47,902 nt of DNA, from NCBI RefSeq assembly GCF_000383615.1, contig NZ_KB911628.1, positions 1 through 47,902 on the forward strand. Reading direction: 5' to 3'. The notes below the pieces were generated by a model. The model made no database searches. It was not told the origin of the DNA and saw only the letters and a list, made by a program, of their open reading frames with translations. How positions within the stretch are numbered: the first letter of the stretch is position 1; each line of letters starts with the position of its first letter. A program made the translations under genes and the position numbers. Source of the DNA: Streptomyces canus 299MFChir4.1 (lineage in GTDB: Bacteria > Actinomycetota > Actinomycetes > Streptomycetales > Streptomycetaceae). Below, piece after piece: positions 18,998 through 30,908 of the stretch.

Positions 18998-19102
18998 ATG
19001 AAGAAGATCGTCATCGGTGGAGCGGCCCTCGCCGCCCTGGTCGCTGTCGCCGCCGAGGTGCTTCCCGACGTCCGGCGCTACCTGCGGATCCGACGGATGT
19101 GA
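18998..19102 (+). CDS. DUF6893-like single-helix membrane micro-protein
   Basis: This 34-residue protein starts MKKIVIGGAALAALVAVAAE and ends in a basic tail (RRYLRIRRM). The first 20 or so residues form one membrane helix, and the positive tail would stay in the cytoplasm. The ATG at 18998 has GAGGAG six bases before it; an ATG at 18983 is also in frame but lies at the protease stop. I recognise the pattern as DUF6893, seen in hydrogenase loci. Because HhyS lacks its own membrane anchor, this peptide may help tether the enzyme to the membrane; that is inference. Confidence 0.7.
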   Translation: MKKIVIGGAALAALVAVAAEVLPDVRRYLRIRRM

Positions 19103-19244
19103 AACGCGGGAGCCGGCGGTGCGCCGTGAGGTTGCGTCGAACGGTGTATCCGCCGGCCGGCGACGGCGTGCCGGGCCGCCCCTCCAGGGGGCGCCCGCCT
19201 CTAATGAAGCCCGCGGAAGGCAGCCTGCGGAAGGACGAAGCCCC

Positions 19245-19643
19245 ATGCACGAGATGTCCGTCGCGCTGGCCGTCGTCGACCAGGTGGAAGAGGCCGCCAT
19301 GCGGGCCAAAGACGTCACGGCGGTGCGATCGGTACGGCTCCAGGTGGGCGAACTGGCCGGCGTCGTACCCGACGCACTCGCCTTCTCCTTCGAACTCGCC
19401 TGCGCCGGAACTCTGCTGGAAGGCGCCGAACTGATCACGGAAGCGGTGCCGGGGCGGGCTCGCTGCACCCCCTGCACACACGAATGGGCCGTCGGCATGC
19501 CGCCCCGGCTGACCTGCCCCGCGTGCGGCGGTACGCAGACCGACCTGCTCGCGGGTCGGGAACTGCAGATCCTCGACGTGCACTGGGAGGACGGCGGCCC
19601 CCCGCAAGTACTCACCCGCGAACCGATCCCCGAGGAGCGCTGA
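19245..19643 (+). CDS. hypA: Nickel-insertion protein HypA
   Basis: HypA delivers nickel to the large subunit together with HypB. The 132-residue protein begins MHEMSVALAV, where His2 and Glu3 form the nickel site. It carries the structural zinc site with two pairs: Cys74/Cys77 (RCTPCTHEW) and Cys91/Cys94 (TCPACGG). Length and order are standard. The start is ATG at 19245. A 142-base gap separates it from the micro-protein, so an internal promoter could lie there. hypB follows after three bases. Confidence 0.95.
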   Translation: MHEMSVALAVVDQVEEAAMRAKDVTAVRSVRLQVGELAGVVPDALAFSFELACAGTLLEGAELITEAVPGRARCTPCTHEWAVGMPPRLTCPACGGTQTDLLAGRELQILDVHWEDGGPPQVLTREPIPEER

Positions 19644-19646
19644 ACC

Positions 19647-20398
19647 ATGTGCCGTGTCGTCGACCTGCGGCAGGCCGTACTCGCGAAGAACGACGCGAGC
19701 GCCCACGAACTGCGCGCGCACCTTACGGCTCGAGGCATCGCGGTCGTCAACCTGCTGTCCAGTCCGGGCAGCGGCAAGACCGCGCTGCTGGAGCGCGAAC
19801 TGCTGCGAGCACGGGAGCGGGCGGTTCCCGTCGCGGCGCTGAGCGCCGATCTGGCCACCGAGAACGACGCGGCCCGGCTGGCGCGTTCGGGGGTCCCGGT
19901 CAAGCAGGTGCTCACGGACGGACTGTGTCATCTGGAGGCGGGGATGCTCGCCGGGCACCTGGACGGCTGGCTGCCCGAGGACACCCGGCTGCTGTTCGTG
20001 GAGAACGTCGGCAACCTCGTCTGCCCGGCCTCCTACGACCTGGGGGAGACGCTGAGAGTCACGCTCGCCTCCGTGACGGAGGGCGAGGACAAGCCCCTCA
20101 AGTACCCCACCGCCTTCGGTCTCGCCCACCTCGTGGTGGTCACCAAGACCGACATCGCGGAGGCCGTCGAGTTCGACGAGGCGGCGTTCCGCGCGAATGT
20201 GCAGCAGGTCAACCCGGGGGTCGAGGTGATCCTGACGTCGGCACGCCGGGGGCAGGGAGTCGGCGCGCTGCTCGACCGGGCGCTGGGCGCGGCGGACGGC
20301 ACACCCGTCCACTCACCGGTCATGGCCCGGCAGCCTCATCTCCACACCCACACCCACACGCACCCGGAGGCCACCGGCACCATGGCCCACACCCACTC

Positions 20399-20402
<4 letters not shown>
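19647..20402 (+). CDS. hypB: Nickel-binding GTPase HypB
   Basis: HypB is a SIMIBI-class GTPase for nickel delivery (251 residues). Walker A is LLSSPGSGKTALLEREL; ENDAARL and ENVGNLVCPASYDLGE are further family landmarks, and KTD gives guanine specificity. The N-terminal CxxCGC nickel motif is reduced to MCRVVD. The histidine-rich nickel-storage tract usually at the N-terminus lies instead at the extreme C-terminus (HLHTHTHTHPEATG and AHTHS). Its stop overlaps the hypF start by four bases. Storage at the C-terminus would still fit nickel buffering. Confidence 0.95.
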
Positions 20403-22822
<2,420 letters not shown>

Positions 22823-22855
22823 GCAGACGCGCGACCGACAGCGAGGAGATCACTC

Positions 22856-23157
22856 ATGTGCCTGGCGGTACCCGGCAGAGTGCTGGACATCGAGGAACGG
22901 GACGGCACCCGGATGGCCACCGTCGACTTCGGCGGCGTGGTCAAGGAGGTGTGCCTGGAGTATCTGCCCGACCTCCAGGTCGGCGAGTACGCCATCGTCC
23001 ACGTCGGGTTCGCCCTGCAGCGGCTGGACGAGGAGTCGGCGCGGCAGACACTCGAACTCTTCGCCGAACTCGGCTTGTTGCAGGAGGAGTTCGGCGACGC
23101 CTGGGAGATGGCGGCGACCGAGGCGGGCGTCGACCCGGTGGAAGAGGTGCGCAAGTA

Positions 23158-23158
<1 letters not shown>
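22856..23158 (+). CDS. hypC: Hydrogenase assembly chaperone HypC
   Basis: HypC (100 residues) binds the Fe(CN)2CO unit with HypD and hands it to HhyL. It begins MCLAVPGRVLDIEE, where Cys2 becomes the N-terminal iron-binding ligand. The typical beta-barrel segment follows (VDFGGVVKEVCLEYLPDLQV, GEYAIVHVGFALQRLDEESA). GAGGAG lies nine bases before the ATG. Its C-terminus of about 25 residues is longer than the E. coli version. The stop overlaps the GTG of hypD by one base. Confidence 0.96.
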
Positions 23159-24277
<1,119 letters not shown>

Positions 24278-24285
<8 letters not shown>

Positions 24286-25357
24286 CACCACCGATCTCCC
24301 CGTCCCCGCCCTGGACGTCGAGGCGTGGACGTGTCCGGCGCCCCTGCGGGACCGGCCCCGCGTCGTCATGGGCCACGGCGGTGGGGGAGTCCTCTCCGCC
24401 GAACTGGTCCAGCAGATCTTCGCGCCCGCTTTCGGGGGCACGGTGCTCGCCCAGATGGGTGACGCCGCCGTCCTCTCCCTGGGCGGTGCCCGGCTGGCCT
24501 TCTCCACCGACTCCTACGTGGTGCGGCCGCTGTTCTTCCCCGGCGGCAGCATCGGCGATCTGGCGGTCAACGGCACCGTCAACGACCTCGCCATGAGCGG
24601 AGCCCGCGCGGCCTACCTCTCCTGCGGATTCATCCTGGAGGAGGGTGTCGAGCTCGACGTGGTCACCCGCGTGTCCGAGGCGCTGGGCGCGGCCGCGCGC
24701 ACCGCCGGTGTGGAGGTGGCCACCGGCGACACCAAGGTGGTGGAGGCCGGACACGGCGATGGGATCTACATCAACACCGCGGGCATCGGTCTGGTCCCTG
24801 CGGGCGTCGATCTGCGCCCTCAGCGAGTCGTCCCCGGCGATGTCGTGATCGTCAGCGGCGCCATCGGCGTCCACGGGGTGGCGGTCATGAGCGTGCGGGA
24901 GGGCCTGGAGTTCGGAGTCGAGATCAAGAGCGACTGCGCGGCGCTCGGCGGCCTGGTCGACGCCATGCTCACCGTCACCCCGGATCTGCACGTCCTGCGC
25001 GACCCCACCCGAGGCGGCCTGGCCGCCTCGCTCAATGAGATCGCGCAGGCCTCCGGCACCGGAGTGGTCATCCAGGAACGCGACGTCCCGGTCCCGCCGG
25101 CCGTCGCCAACGCCTGCGCCATTCTCGGACTGGACCCCATGTACATCGCCAACGAGGGCAAGCTGGTGGCCTTCGTCCCGCGCGAGCACGCCGACGCGGT
25201 CCTCGCCGCGATGCGAGCCCATCCTCTGGGCGCGGACTCCGTGATCATCGGTGAGGCCGTGGAGGGGCATCCCGGCATGGTGGTGGCACGGACCGGCCTG
25301 GGAGGGACGCGGGTGGTCGATCTACCGATCGGGGAGCAACTGCCGCGGATCTGCTGA
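24278..25357 (+). CDS. hypE: Carbamoyl dehydratase HypE
   Basis: HypE dehydrates the carbamoyl group to a thiocyanate on its last cysteine using ATP and donates cyanide to iron. The 359-residue protein has the PurM-like fold signature (VMGHGGGGVLSAELVQQIFA, FSTDSYVVRPLFFPGG, LRDPTRGGLAASLNEIA). It ends in the essential P-R-I-C tail with Cys359. The start is TTG at 24278 with AGGAGG about nine bases before; no ATG or GTG gives a full-length protein. It is the last gene of the cluster. A candidate hairpin lies near 25435. Confidence 0.96.
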
Positions 25358-25434
25358 CGGCATCCGAACGGATCCGCTGACAGGGGCGTCGCTCGTCCAG
25401 CCGCGAGTCAGGCCGCCGCGAATCAGGCCGTCCA

Positions 25435-25466
25435 GGCGCCAGGGGACCGTCAACCCTGTCGGCGCC
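25435..25466. terminator. Possible bidirectional terminator between hypE and the next gene
   Basis: GGCGCCAGGG and CCCT-gtc-GGCGCC form an imperfect hairpin with a three-base bulge and a nine-base loop. It lies 78 bases after the hypE stop and overlaps the end of the convergent gene at 25450. It could end both transcripts. The pairing is imperfect and there is no U-run. Confidence 0.35.
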
Positions 25467-25833
25467 CGGACGGCGGGTCCTGTGGATCCACGCCGGTCGC
25501 GGCGGAAGCGTCCCTGGTGCCGCTGGGGCGCTGGGAGCGGCCCTTGGGCCCGGTGTCGCGCCTGCCCTTCTCGTCCGCGTCGCCGTACTCCTCGCCTCTC
25601 GCACTGCTGCTCTTGGCCGTGTCGCCCGGAACGGACTTCGTCTCCTCCGGGGAGCCCGACCGGCCCCGACCCTTTTCGCCGGCCTGCTCTGGCCGGAAGG
25701 AGCGGTGGGCGCTCGGGTTGTCCTGCTGGCGCGTCTCGTCCACATCGGGCGACCAGCCGTGCTGTCCGGTGCCCTGGTGACGGCTGGGACCCTTACCGTG
25801 CGGTGGCTCGGACGAACGTGGTTTCTTCGACAT
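25450..25833 (-). CDS. Small disordered hydrophilic protein
   Basis: This 127-residue protein is almost free of hydrophobic residues and rich in Lys, Arg, Ser, Gly, Asp and Glu. It starts MSKKPRSSEPPHGKGPSRHQ and includes HGWSPDVDETRQQDNPSAHR. It looks intrinsically disordered, and I recall similar uncharacterised Streptomyces proteins. AAGAGG lies about 12 bases before the ATG. It is convergent with the hydrogenase operon. Possible roles are stress-protective hydrophilin or nucleic-acid binding; neither is shown. Confidence 0.65.
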   Translation of the reverse strand: MSKKPRSSEPPHGKGPSRHQGTGQHGWSPDVDETRQQDNPSAHRSFRPEQAGEKGRGRSGSPEETKSVPGDTAKSSSARGEEYGDADEKGRRDTGPKGRSQRPSGTRDASAATGVDPQDPPSGRRQG

Positions 25834-26100
25834 GGTCGGATCCGCCTCTTCACGGTCAGTGGGGGAGGGGGACCGGTGACGCGTCCCCGCTTAACTCAAT
25901 TATCCCACCTTGCACTATTTTGGGCATTTAATGACCTACTTCGGTGCGACCACGGAAGTCGAGCTGCCCACGCGACGGACGCGGCCCTGGCTGGGTGCGT
26001 CGGTCGGGGCTGCGGCCGCCACCCGGTGCCAACGCTTGACCGCGGCGAACAGCCCCAGCCCCATGCGCGGATCGCAGAGGAGGACGGTCCAGTCGTCGCT
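25834..26100. other. Intergenic stretch with a short AT-rich promoter-like patch
   Basis: About 270 bases carry no supported gene. The patch around 25890-25935 is unusually AT-rich for this genome (runs such as CTTAACTCAATTATCC and TGCACTATTTTGGGC). It is a plausible promoter for the minus-strand gene at 25833. The remaining bases appear structureless. Confidence 0.4.
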
Positions 26101-26247
26101 TCAGTGTCCGTCGCGGATGACCGCTACTCCGCCGACCCGGGTCGTGATGCCCGCAGGCCCGCGTCGGGCCGAAGCGAGCACGCTGGCCGGTCGACCGAGG
26201 GTGTCGCCCTGCTCCACCTCGATCGCGACCGTCTGTGCCCCTGTCAT
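26101..26247 (-). pseudogene. C-terminal remnant of a PhzF-family isomerase
   Basis: This 48-codon frame reads VAIEVEQGDTLGRPASVLAS and TTRVGGVAVIRDGH. It matches the C-terminal signature of PhzF-type epimerase/isomerases (E-x-x-Q-G-x-x-x-G-R-P-S, then V-G-G-x-A-V-x-x-x-G). The remaining 200 or more residues are absent: the Ser/Thr kinase gene ends 15 bases upstream, so the body was probably replaced. The initiating ATG has no ribosome site. Confidence 0.5.
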
Positions 26248-26262
26248 GTCGAGCGCGGGAAG

Positions 26263-27669
26263 TCAGTGGTGTGCCTTTTCCGCGGGTTGGCCTTTCGGTT
26301 TCGCTGACTTCTCGGATGGGTTCTTGTCATTGGACCGAGCAGCGCCCGGGCGGGTGCGGCTGCTCCGTGCGTTCTTGCGGTCCGCTGATGTTCCAGGTCC
26401 GGGAGTGCTTGCCGTACGGGCCCGCGGTCCGGAAGCCGCCGATGTCGCGGGACGATGAGCTTTCGATGGGGGTGTGGACGTGGATGCGGCCGGCCGCCCG
26501 GCCGCATCCCGTGGGCTTTCTGCGGAGGTGGTGGGGGAGGTCTGCTGTAGGGGAGTGGATCCGTGTGAGCCTGGGGCGGACCGTTCGGCGCCGTCTCCCG
26601 CACCGTCCAGTGAGGCGACCAGGGTGGCGCCGAGGAGTGCTGTGAGCACGGCCGCACCGGTGGCCAGCAGTGGACGGCGGGTACGGGACGGCTTCGATAC
26701 CTGGTGCCGGAGGCTCGGCCCGGCGGCAGTCGGTGCGGGGCCTTCCTCAGGTCGTGCCCCTGCCCTGGCGTGCGTGTCCCTGCCGCTGCCGCTGCCGGGA
26801 CCGTTGGGACGGACAGCGTTGGCCGCGGTTGGCATGAGGGCCTCAGCGGACAGGGCCGAGAGCGTCTCGGTGCACTGTTCGGCGTCAGGTCGTGCCTTGT
26901 CCTCAAGTGCTGTCATGGCATGGATCAGCTCGGCCAGCCGCGGAGGCACTGAGGGCGGAACTACAGGCGGGCGGTGCAGGCGAGCCACAGCGGCTTCAAG
27001 GGGCGTGCCGCCGTATTCGAGTTCGCCCTTCACACATTCCAGCAGGACCAGGCCGAGCGCGTAGATGTCGGCGGACGGTCCCACGACCTTGCCCAGCACC
27101 TGCTCCGGTGCCAGGTAGGCGGCGGTGCCGAGAAGCGCCCCGGAAGCCGTGTGCCGGGTGGCGCCCATCATTCGTGAGATGCCGAAGTCGGCGAGGTGCG
27201 GGACGCCCGCGGTGTCCAGCAGAACGTTCGAAGGTTTGACGTCGCGGTGCACGATGCCCGCCGCGTGCACATGGGCGAGAGCTCCTGCGAGGGCGGTGCC
27301 GAGCCGGGCCACACGCGCAGGCTCCATGACCCCAGCCGAGATGCGCTGGGCCAGGGTGGGGCCTTTCACCAGCTCCATCACGAGGAAGGGGCGGTCCTGG
27401 TGCCGTCCCGCGTCGTAGAGAGTGACGAGCCCCGGGTGCTGCAACCTCGCCAGCAGCACGGCCTCGTCCGCGAAGCGCTGCGCCAGCGCCGGCTCGCCGT
27501 CGGGCCGGAAGACCTTGACGGCCACCGGACGCTTGAGGCGGAGATCGATCCCCTGGTACACGTCGGCGGCGCCACCGGAGCCGAGCCTGGCCTCCAACCG
27601 GTATCGGTCGGCCACGACTTCGGCGGGCGTGCCCAGCGCCGTGGGGGAGCCTGATCGGCGCACCTGCAT
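26263..27669 (-). CDS. Membrane Ser/Thr protein kinase (PknB-like)
   Basis: The 468-residue protein has an N-terminal Hanks-type kinase domain: glycine loop GSGGAADVYQ, ATP lysine in PVAVKVF, catalytic HRDVKPSNVLLD, DFGISRMM, and APEQVLG. A proline/charge-rich linker, one membrane helix (LLATGAAVLTALLGATLVAS) and a roughly 130-residue Ser/Thr/Pro-rich external tail with many Lys and Arg follow. No PASTA repeats are present, so the sensor is not the usual wall-binding type. The ATG at 27669 was chosen because GGGAG lies eight bases before it. Longer starts at 27711 and 27864 lack ribosome sites. It stands alone. Confidence 0.93.
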   Translation of the reverse strand: MQVRRSGSPTALGTPAEVVADRYRLEARLGSGGAADVYQGIDLRLKRPVAVKVFRPDGEPALAQRFADEAVLLARLQHPGLVTLYDAGRHQDRPFLVMELVKGPTLAQRISAGVMEPARVARLGTALAGALAHVHAAGIVHRDVKPSNVLLDTAGVPHLADFGISRMMGATRHTASGALLGTAAYLAPEQVLGKVVGPSADIYALGLVLLECVKGELEYGGTPLEAAVARLHRPPVVPPSVPPRLAELIHAMTALEDKARPDAEQCTETLSALSAEALMPTAANAVRPNGPGSGSGRDTHARAGARPEEGPAPTAAGPSLRHQVSKPSRTRRPLLATGAAVLTALLGATLVASLDGAGDGAERSAPGSHGSTPLQQTSPTTSAESPRDAAGRPAASTSTPPSKAHRPATSAASGPRARTASTPGPGTSADRKNARSSRTRPGAARSNDKNPSEKSAKPKGQPAEKAHH

Positions 27670-28170
27670 GTGTGGTCTCCCGGTGCTGCGCCGCGAGCTG
27701 GACGCGGACATCGACAAAGTTTCGTGGCGTGTACCCGCCACGGCTCTGCCCACCCCCGCTGATTCGGCGCCGAGCAGGGCGGATGCGTCAACCGGCTGGA
27801 CGGCGCCTCGATGCCTTCCGGGATCGACGGGGTTCCACGCTCGGTGGAGGTGGCCACCTGGCACCCGCCTTCCGTCCGTCCAGGATTGTGGAGCGGGACT
27901 GAGCCGGGCGCCGCCCCAGTGCCCGCGGGCGCGGCGGCCCAGCGGTGGTGTACTGCGGGCAGCCGGGCGTGCGCCGGCCCTCGCTCGGCACTGCTAACTC
28001 GGCGCAGCTAATGCCGCGTCAGACAACGTTCCTTCGTGATACGTTCCTGCCGCCGTGCACTGCTGCGAATTGAGGAGGTGAGACCGATCAACGCTTTGAC
28101 AGGTCGGGCCTTCCTCCCTCGCATGGCCTAGGGAGTGCCCGCAGAGGCATCCCGAAAGGCATGAACCGCT
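27670..28170. other. Intergenic region with a direct repeat
   Basis: No gene is supported. ACGTTCCT occurs twice at 28026-28033 and 28041-28048 with a 15-base period. This could be a direct-repeat binding site for a regulator of the hydrolase at 28171. A GAGGAGGTG near 28073 could open a 17-codon peptide (MRPINALTGRAFLPRMA), but the ribosome site touches the GTG, so I do not call it. Confidence 0.4.
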
Positions 28171-28902
28171 ATGCGCTTCATCTCTGAGACGTCGTCCGAC
28201 GGCGTCCGCGAACAGCAATTCACCCTCGGCGACATTCCTGGCGTGTTGTGGACGCCGGAAGGTGCCGGCGCCACTCGTCCGCTCGTCTTGATGGGACACG
28301 GTGGCGGTCAGCACAAGAAGGCCCCTGACGTCCTGGCTCATGCACGCGGCTTCGTGACCGAATGCGGTTTCGCGGTCGTGGCGGTCGACGTGCCCGCCCA
28401 TGGCGACCGGCCGAAGGTGGAGGAGTACGACCGGATCGCGACCGAGAACCGGTCTCGTGTTGAGGCCGGGGAAGAGTTGGCTCCGCTGATCGCCGGCTTC
28501 CAGGCGCTCGTAGCCCGCCAGACCGTGCCGGAATGGCGGGCGGTCCTGGACGCGGTTCAGCAACTCGAGCACGTAGGCGCCGGCCCGGTGGGCTACTGGG
28601 GGGTCTCGCTGGGATGCGGACTCGGTGTTCCGTTCATCGCTGCCGAACCCCGGGTCCGCGCAGCGGTACTGGGTTTGGGCGGGGTGCTGGCGTCGGCCGA
28701 GGCCGCCGCGCGGATCACCATCCCCGTGGAGTTCTTGGTGCAGTGGGACGATGAGCGAGTGCCACGGGTCCAGAGCTTGGCGCTGTTCGACGCCTTGGGC
28801 TCGGCCGAGAAGACGTTGCACGCCAACCCCGGCAGGCACGGGGAGCTCCCGGCATTCGAGCTGGAGAGCACGCTGAGGTTCTTCGCCCGGCACCTGGGCT
28901 GA
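28171..28902 (+). CDS. Alpha/beta hydrolase (dienelactone hydrolase-like)
   Basis: The 243-residue protein has the alpha/beta-hydrolase plan: an oxyanion-hole loop after the first strands (LMGHGGGQHKKAPD), the nucleophile elbow GYWGVSLGCGLG with the G-x-S-x-G serine, a strand with the acidic residue (VQWDDERVPRVQSL), and a late His (NPGRHGELPAFEL). No signal peptide is present, so it acts in the cytoplasm. The ATG at 28171 has GAAAGG about nine bases before. The substrate is unknown; the family includes esterases and lactonases. A near-perfect hairpin follows. Confidence 0.85.
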   Translation: MRFISETSSDGVREQQFTLGDIPGVLWTPEGAGATRPLVLMGHGGGQHKKAPDVLAHARGFVTECGFAVVAVDVPAHGDRPKVEEYDRIATENRSRVEAGEELAPLIAGFQALVARQTVPEWRAVLDAVQQLEHVGAGPVGYWGVSLGCGLGVPFIAAEPRVRAAVLGLGGVLASAEAAARITIPVEFLVQWDDERVPRVQSLALFDALGSAEKTLHANPGRHGELPAFELESTLRFFARHLG

Positions 28903-28923
28903 TACCGCCGCCTGCAGTCCGCG

Positions 28924-28959
28924 ACGCGCCGATCGGGAACCGGATCCCGGTCGGCGCGT
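28924..28959 (+). terminator. Hairpin after the alpha/beta hydrolase
   Basis: ACGCGCCGATCGGGA (28924-28938) pairs with TCCCGGTCGGCGCGT (28945-28959) with one mismatch and a six-base loop. It lies 21 bases after the stop codon, so it is a good terminator for the hydrolase gene. Confidence 0.7.
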
Positions 28960-29114
28960 TCACTGAAACCGGTTGGCATGGCCGTTCAAGGTCAGCGATC
29001 TTTGTCGGGGGTTGAGGCGGGTGAACTCGCATGGTGCGGTGTCGCGTATTCGCGAGCATCTCGATGCACTGAGCACGTGGAGTGATCGCTTGGGGTTGTG
29101 GCGGCCGCGTGCGA

Positions 29115-29660
29115 CTACCAGAGCCAGCGGTCGAGGAACTCGGCCCAGATGAACCCGTGGTAGCCGTCGAAGGCAGGTGGATCGATCTTCTTGAGTTCGT
29201 CAGCGAGCGTGCTGAGCTCGGCCAGGGCTTCGTCCTCGCGGTCATCCGGGTCGCTGAGGATCTCGGATTCGCTGACGTGCAGGCCGTAGTGGTGCAGGGT
29301 TCGCAGCCACAGGCCGATGGAGGAGTTCGCGAACCATGCCTCGCGTTGCGGAAGGACGTAGTGGACCCTGCCTGTCCCGAGTTCGACGCCGAACGACCAT
29401 TCCAGGCCGGGCACGAGGTCACCATGGCGGTTCCGGGTGAGGCGGTAGAGCGACCTGACGTCTGACGTCTGAAGTACTGGAGCCGCTTCCACCTGGAGCG
29501 ATATGTACTCGATCAACTGATCAACGATGGGGATCCCGACACTGACCAGTAGTGCCTTCTGATCCTCGGGGATCTGCCAGCCCGCCGACACGACTGCCGG
29601 GTCTGCCCTTGTAACGTTCCCGGTGCCGGCCCAGGCGGTGAGCTCGGCAAACGTCGTCAT
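29115..29660 (-). CDS. SUKH-4-like immunity protein
   Basis: The 181-residue protein shows the SUKH pattern: IPEDQKALLVSVGIP near the start, then strands, then WFANSSIGLWLRTLHHYGL. The N-S-S element before an aromatic helix is typical of SUKH-4 proteins that neutralise polymorphic toxins, often nucleic-acid deaminases or nucleases. The ATG at 29660 was kept. No toxin gene and no WXG/RHS gene is next to it, so it is an orphan immunity gene here. Such orphans can protect against toxins from relatives. Family assignment is by motif feel, not by search. Confidence 0.6.
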   Translation of the reverse strand: MTTFAELTAWAGTGNVTRADPAVVSAGWQIPEDQKALLVSVGIPIVDQLIEYISLQVEAAPVLQTSDVRSLYRLTRNRHGDLVPGLEWSFGVELGTGRVHYVLPQREAWFANSSIGLWLRTLHHYGLHVSESEILSDPDDREDEALAELSTLADELKKIDPPAFDGYHGFIWAEFLDRWLW

Positions 29661-30119
29661 GTGAGAGTCCTTCCGGGGCTGGCTGCCATGCGGACCCTAT
29701 CGGCAGGGCTGACAGACAGGCGGCCTCAGCGACACAGTCCTCAGTGGTCGCCGAGGGCGAATCGGCTCCAGGTTCCGTCGGACTCGGTGACCAACAAGAC
29801 CACCACCCACCTGTCGGGTTGCGGAGGTCCTGCCGCGCTGCGGCGGGACGCCGATCTCACGCAGAGGGACTTGAAGGCTGACCGGGTCCACCGGGCTGTC
29901 CGGGCCGGCGGCCGGGAACGCACGCCTGCGGAGGACGCGCTCCAGGGGCGGGGACTCCTGCTCGTCGACGCACTCGCCGACCGGGGGGCTACGACTTCAG
30001 GCGCAGCCCGGTGTGCAGCCGTGGGTCAAGCGCGTGACACGCTCGCGACCAAGCTCGCGATGATGCTAGAGACGGCCAGGATGAGGGCACGTCCACAGTT
30101 CTTGACAATTCCTCGACGC
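29661..30119. other. Gap with a possible HATPase relic
   Basis: The plus strand at about 29945-29985 reads GRGLLLVDALADR, the C-terminal signature of anti-sigma-factor-type ATPase domains (RsbW-like) common in Streptomyces. No N- or G1-box precedes it, so it is a relic at best. The minus strand from about 29741 reads RWVVVLLVTESDGTW, which is also gene-like but has no supported start. I call nothing firmly. Confidence 0.35.
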
Positions 30120-30366
30120 TCAGACGTTGGGGACCTGTAGTTTGTCCCAACTGGTCTCGCCGGGTATGCCGTTGGCGGCGGCGCCGTCGAAGCCGAGTTT
30201 CTTTTGCCAGGCGGCGTAGGACTTCACATCGCCCGGGCCCCATACGTCGGTGTTGGCGTGGGACTGGTACCGGTCGCAGCCTTTGGCGACGAGTCGGTGG
30301 TGCATTGCGGCGATGATCGGCGATTTCCGTCCGGTGTGGAAGAACGACGCACCGGGGAACGGCTCG
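30120..30366 (-). repeat. 247-base near-identical repeat, copy 1
   Basis: The bases encoding the C-terminal wall-binding module of the amidase match 31168-31414 with eight mismatches by my reading, in the same orientation. Copy 2 is listed separately. Identity drops sharply outside these bounds. Confidence 0.9.
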
Positions 30367-30908
30367 GTGTTCGACACACGGACTGGGTGTGAAGCCTTGA
30401 AGTGGTCGTACGCCTCCTGAGCCGCCGCGAGGACCTTGTTGTAGTGCGTGTCCATGTGCGGGCCGGCGCAGGCGGTTGAGGACCAGTGGTGGTGGTAGAA
30501 GAGGTTTCTTGTGCTGGGGCGTTCGCCGATCACCTTGGCGAAGAGCCAGCCGGCGAGCCGTGCGGAGTTCTTCCACGTGATCTCGGAGACCGTCCAGGCG
30601 GGTGCGAGCGTTTCGTTCGCCATTTCGATGCTGATCGATCTCTGGTTGCCGACCGTGTCTCCTACGGCCCAGGCGTACTCGTTCACTTTGACGTACTGAG
30701 CGACGGCACCGGCTGCGTCCACGTCGAAGTGCGCCGAAGCGGGACGCGTCTTCCAGACGTTGAGCACACCCTGGTGCGAAAGCCGGCCGCCGTTGTGGTG
30801 CAGCGTGACCGACGTCTTCCTGTAGGAGTTGTGGGTGACGTGGCCCGTGGCGCTGAGTTTGTCGATGAAGTTCGAGACGGGGCGGTCGTAAGCGATGGTG
30901 GCGGTCAC
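30120..30908 (-). CDS. Phage-type N-acetylmuramoyl-L-alanine amidase (lysin)
   Basis: The 262-residue protein has two parts. Residues 1-170 form an amidase-2-like domain: KTSVTLHHNGGRLSHQGVLN, a NQRSISIEMANE block, and FYHHHWSSTACAGPHMD supply the likely zinc histidines and the cysteine. Residues 180-262 form a peptidoglycan-binding module (PGDVKSYAAWQKKLGFDGAA, then GIPGETSWDKLQVPN). There is no signal peptide. GTG at 30908 overlaps the stop of the preceding small gene by four bases. The 3' 247 bases are almost identical to those of the gene at 31168. It cleaves the bond between MurNAc and the stem peptide; the context suggests phage origin. Confidence 0.88.
   Translation of the reverse strand: MTATIAYDRPVSNFIDKLSATGHVTHNSYRKTSVTLHHNGGRLSHQGVLNVWKTRPASAHFDVDAAGAVAQYVKVNEYAWAVGDTVGNQRSISIEMANETLAPAWTVSEITWKNSARLAGWLFAKVIGERPSTRNLFYHHHWSSTACAGPHMDTHYNKVLAAAQEAYDHFKASHPVRVSNTEPFPGASFFHTGRKSPIIAAMHHRLVAKGCDRYQSHANTDVWGPGDVKSYAAWQKKLGFDGAAANGIPGETSWDKLQVPNV

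Noticed and set aside
28075..28131. 17-codon frame MRPINALTGRAFLPRMA before the alpha/beta hydrolase
   Set aside because: The GAGGAG directly touches the GTG, leaving no proper spacing, and it does not overlap the hydrolase start.
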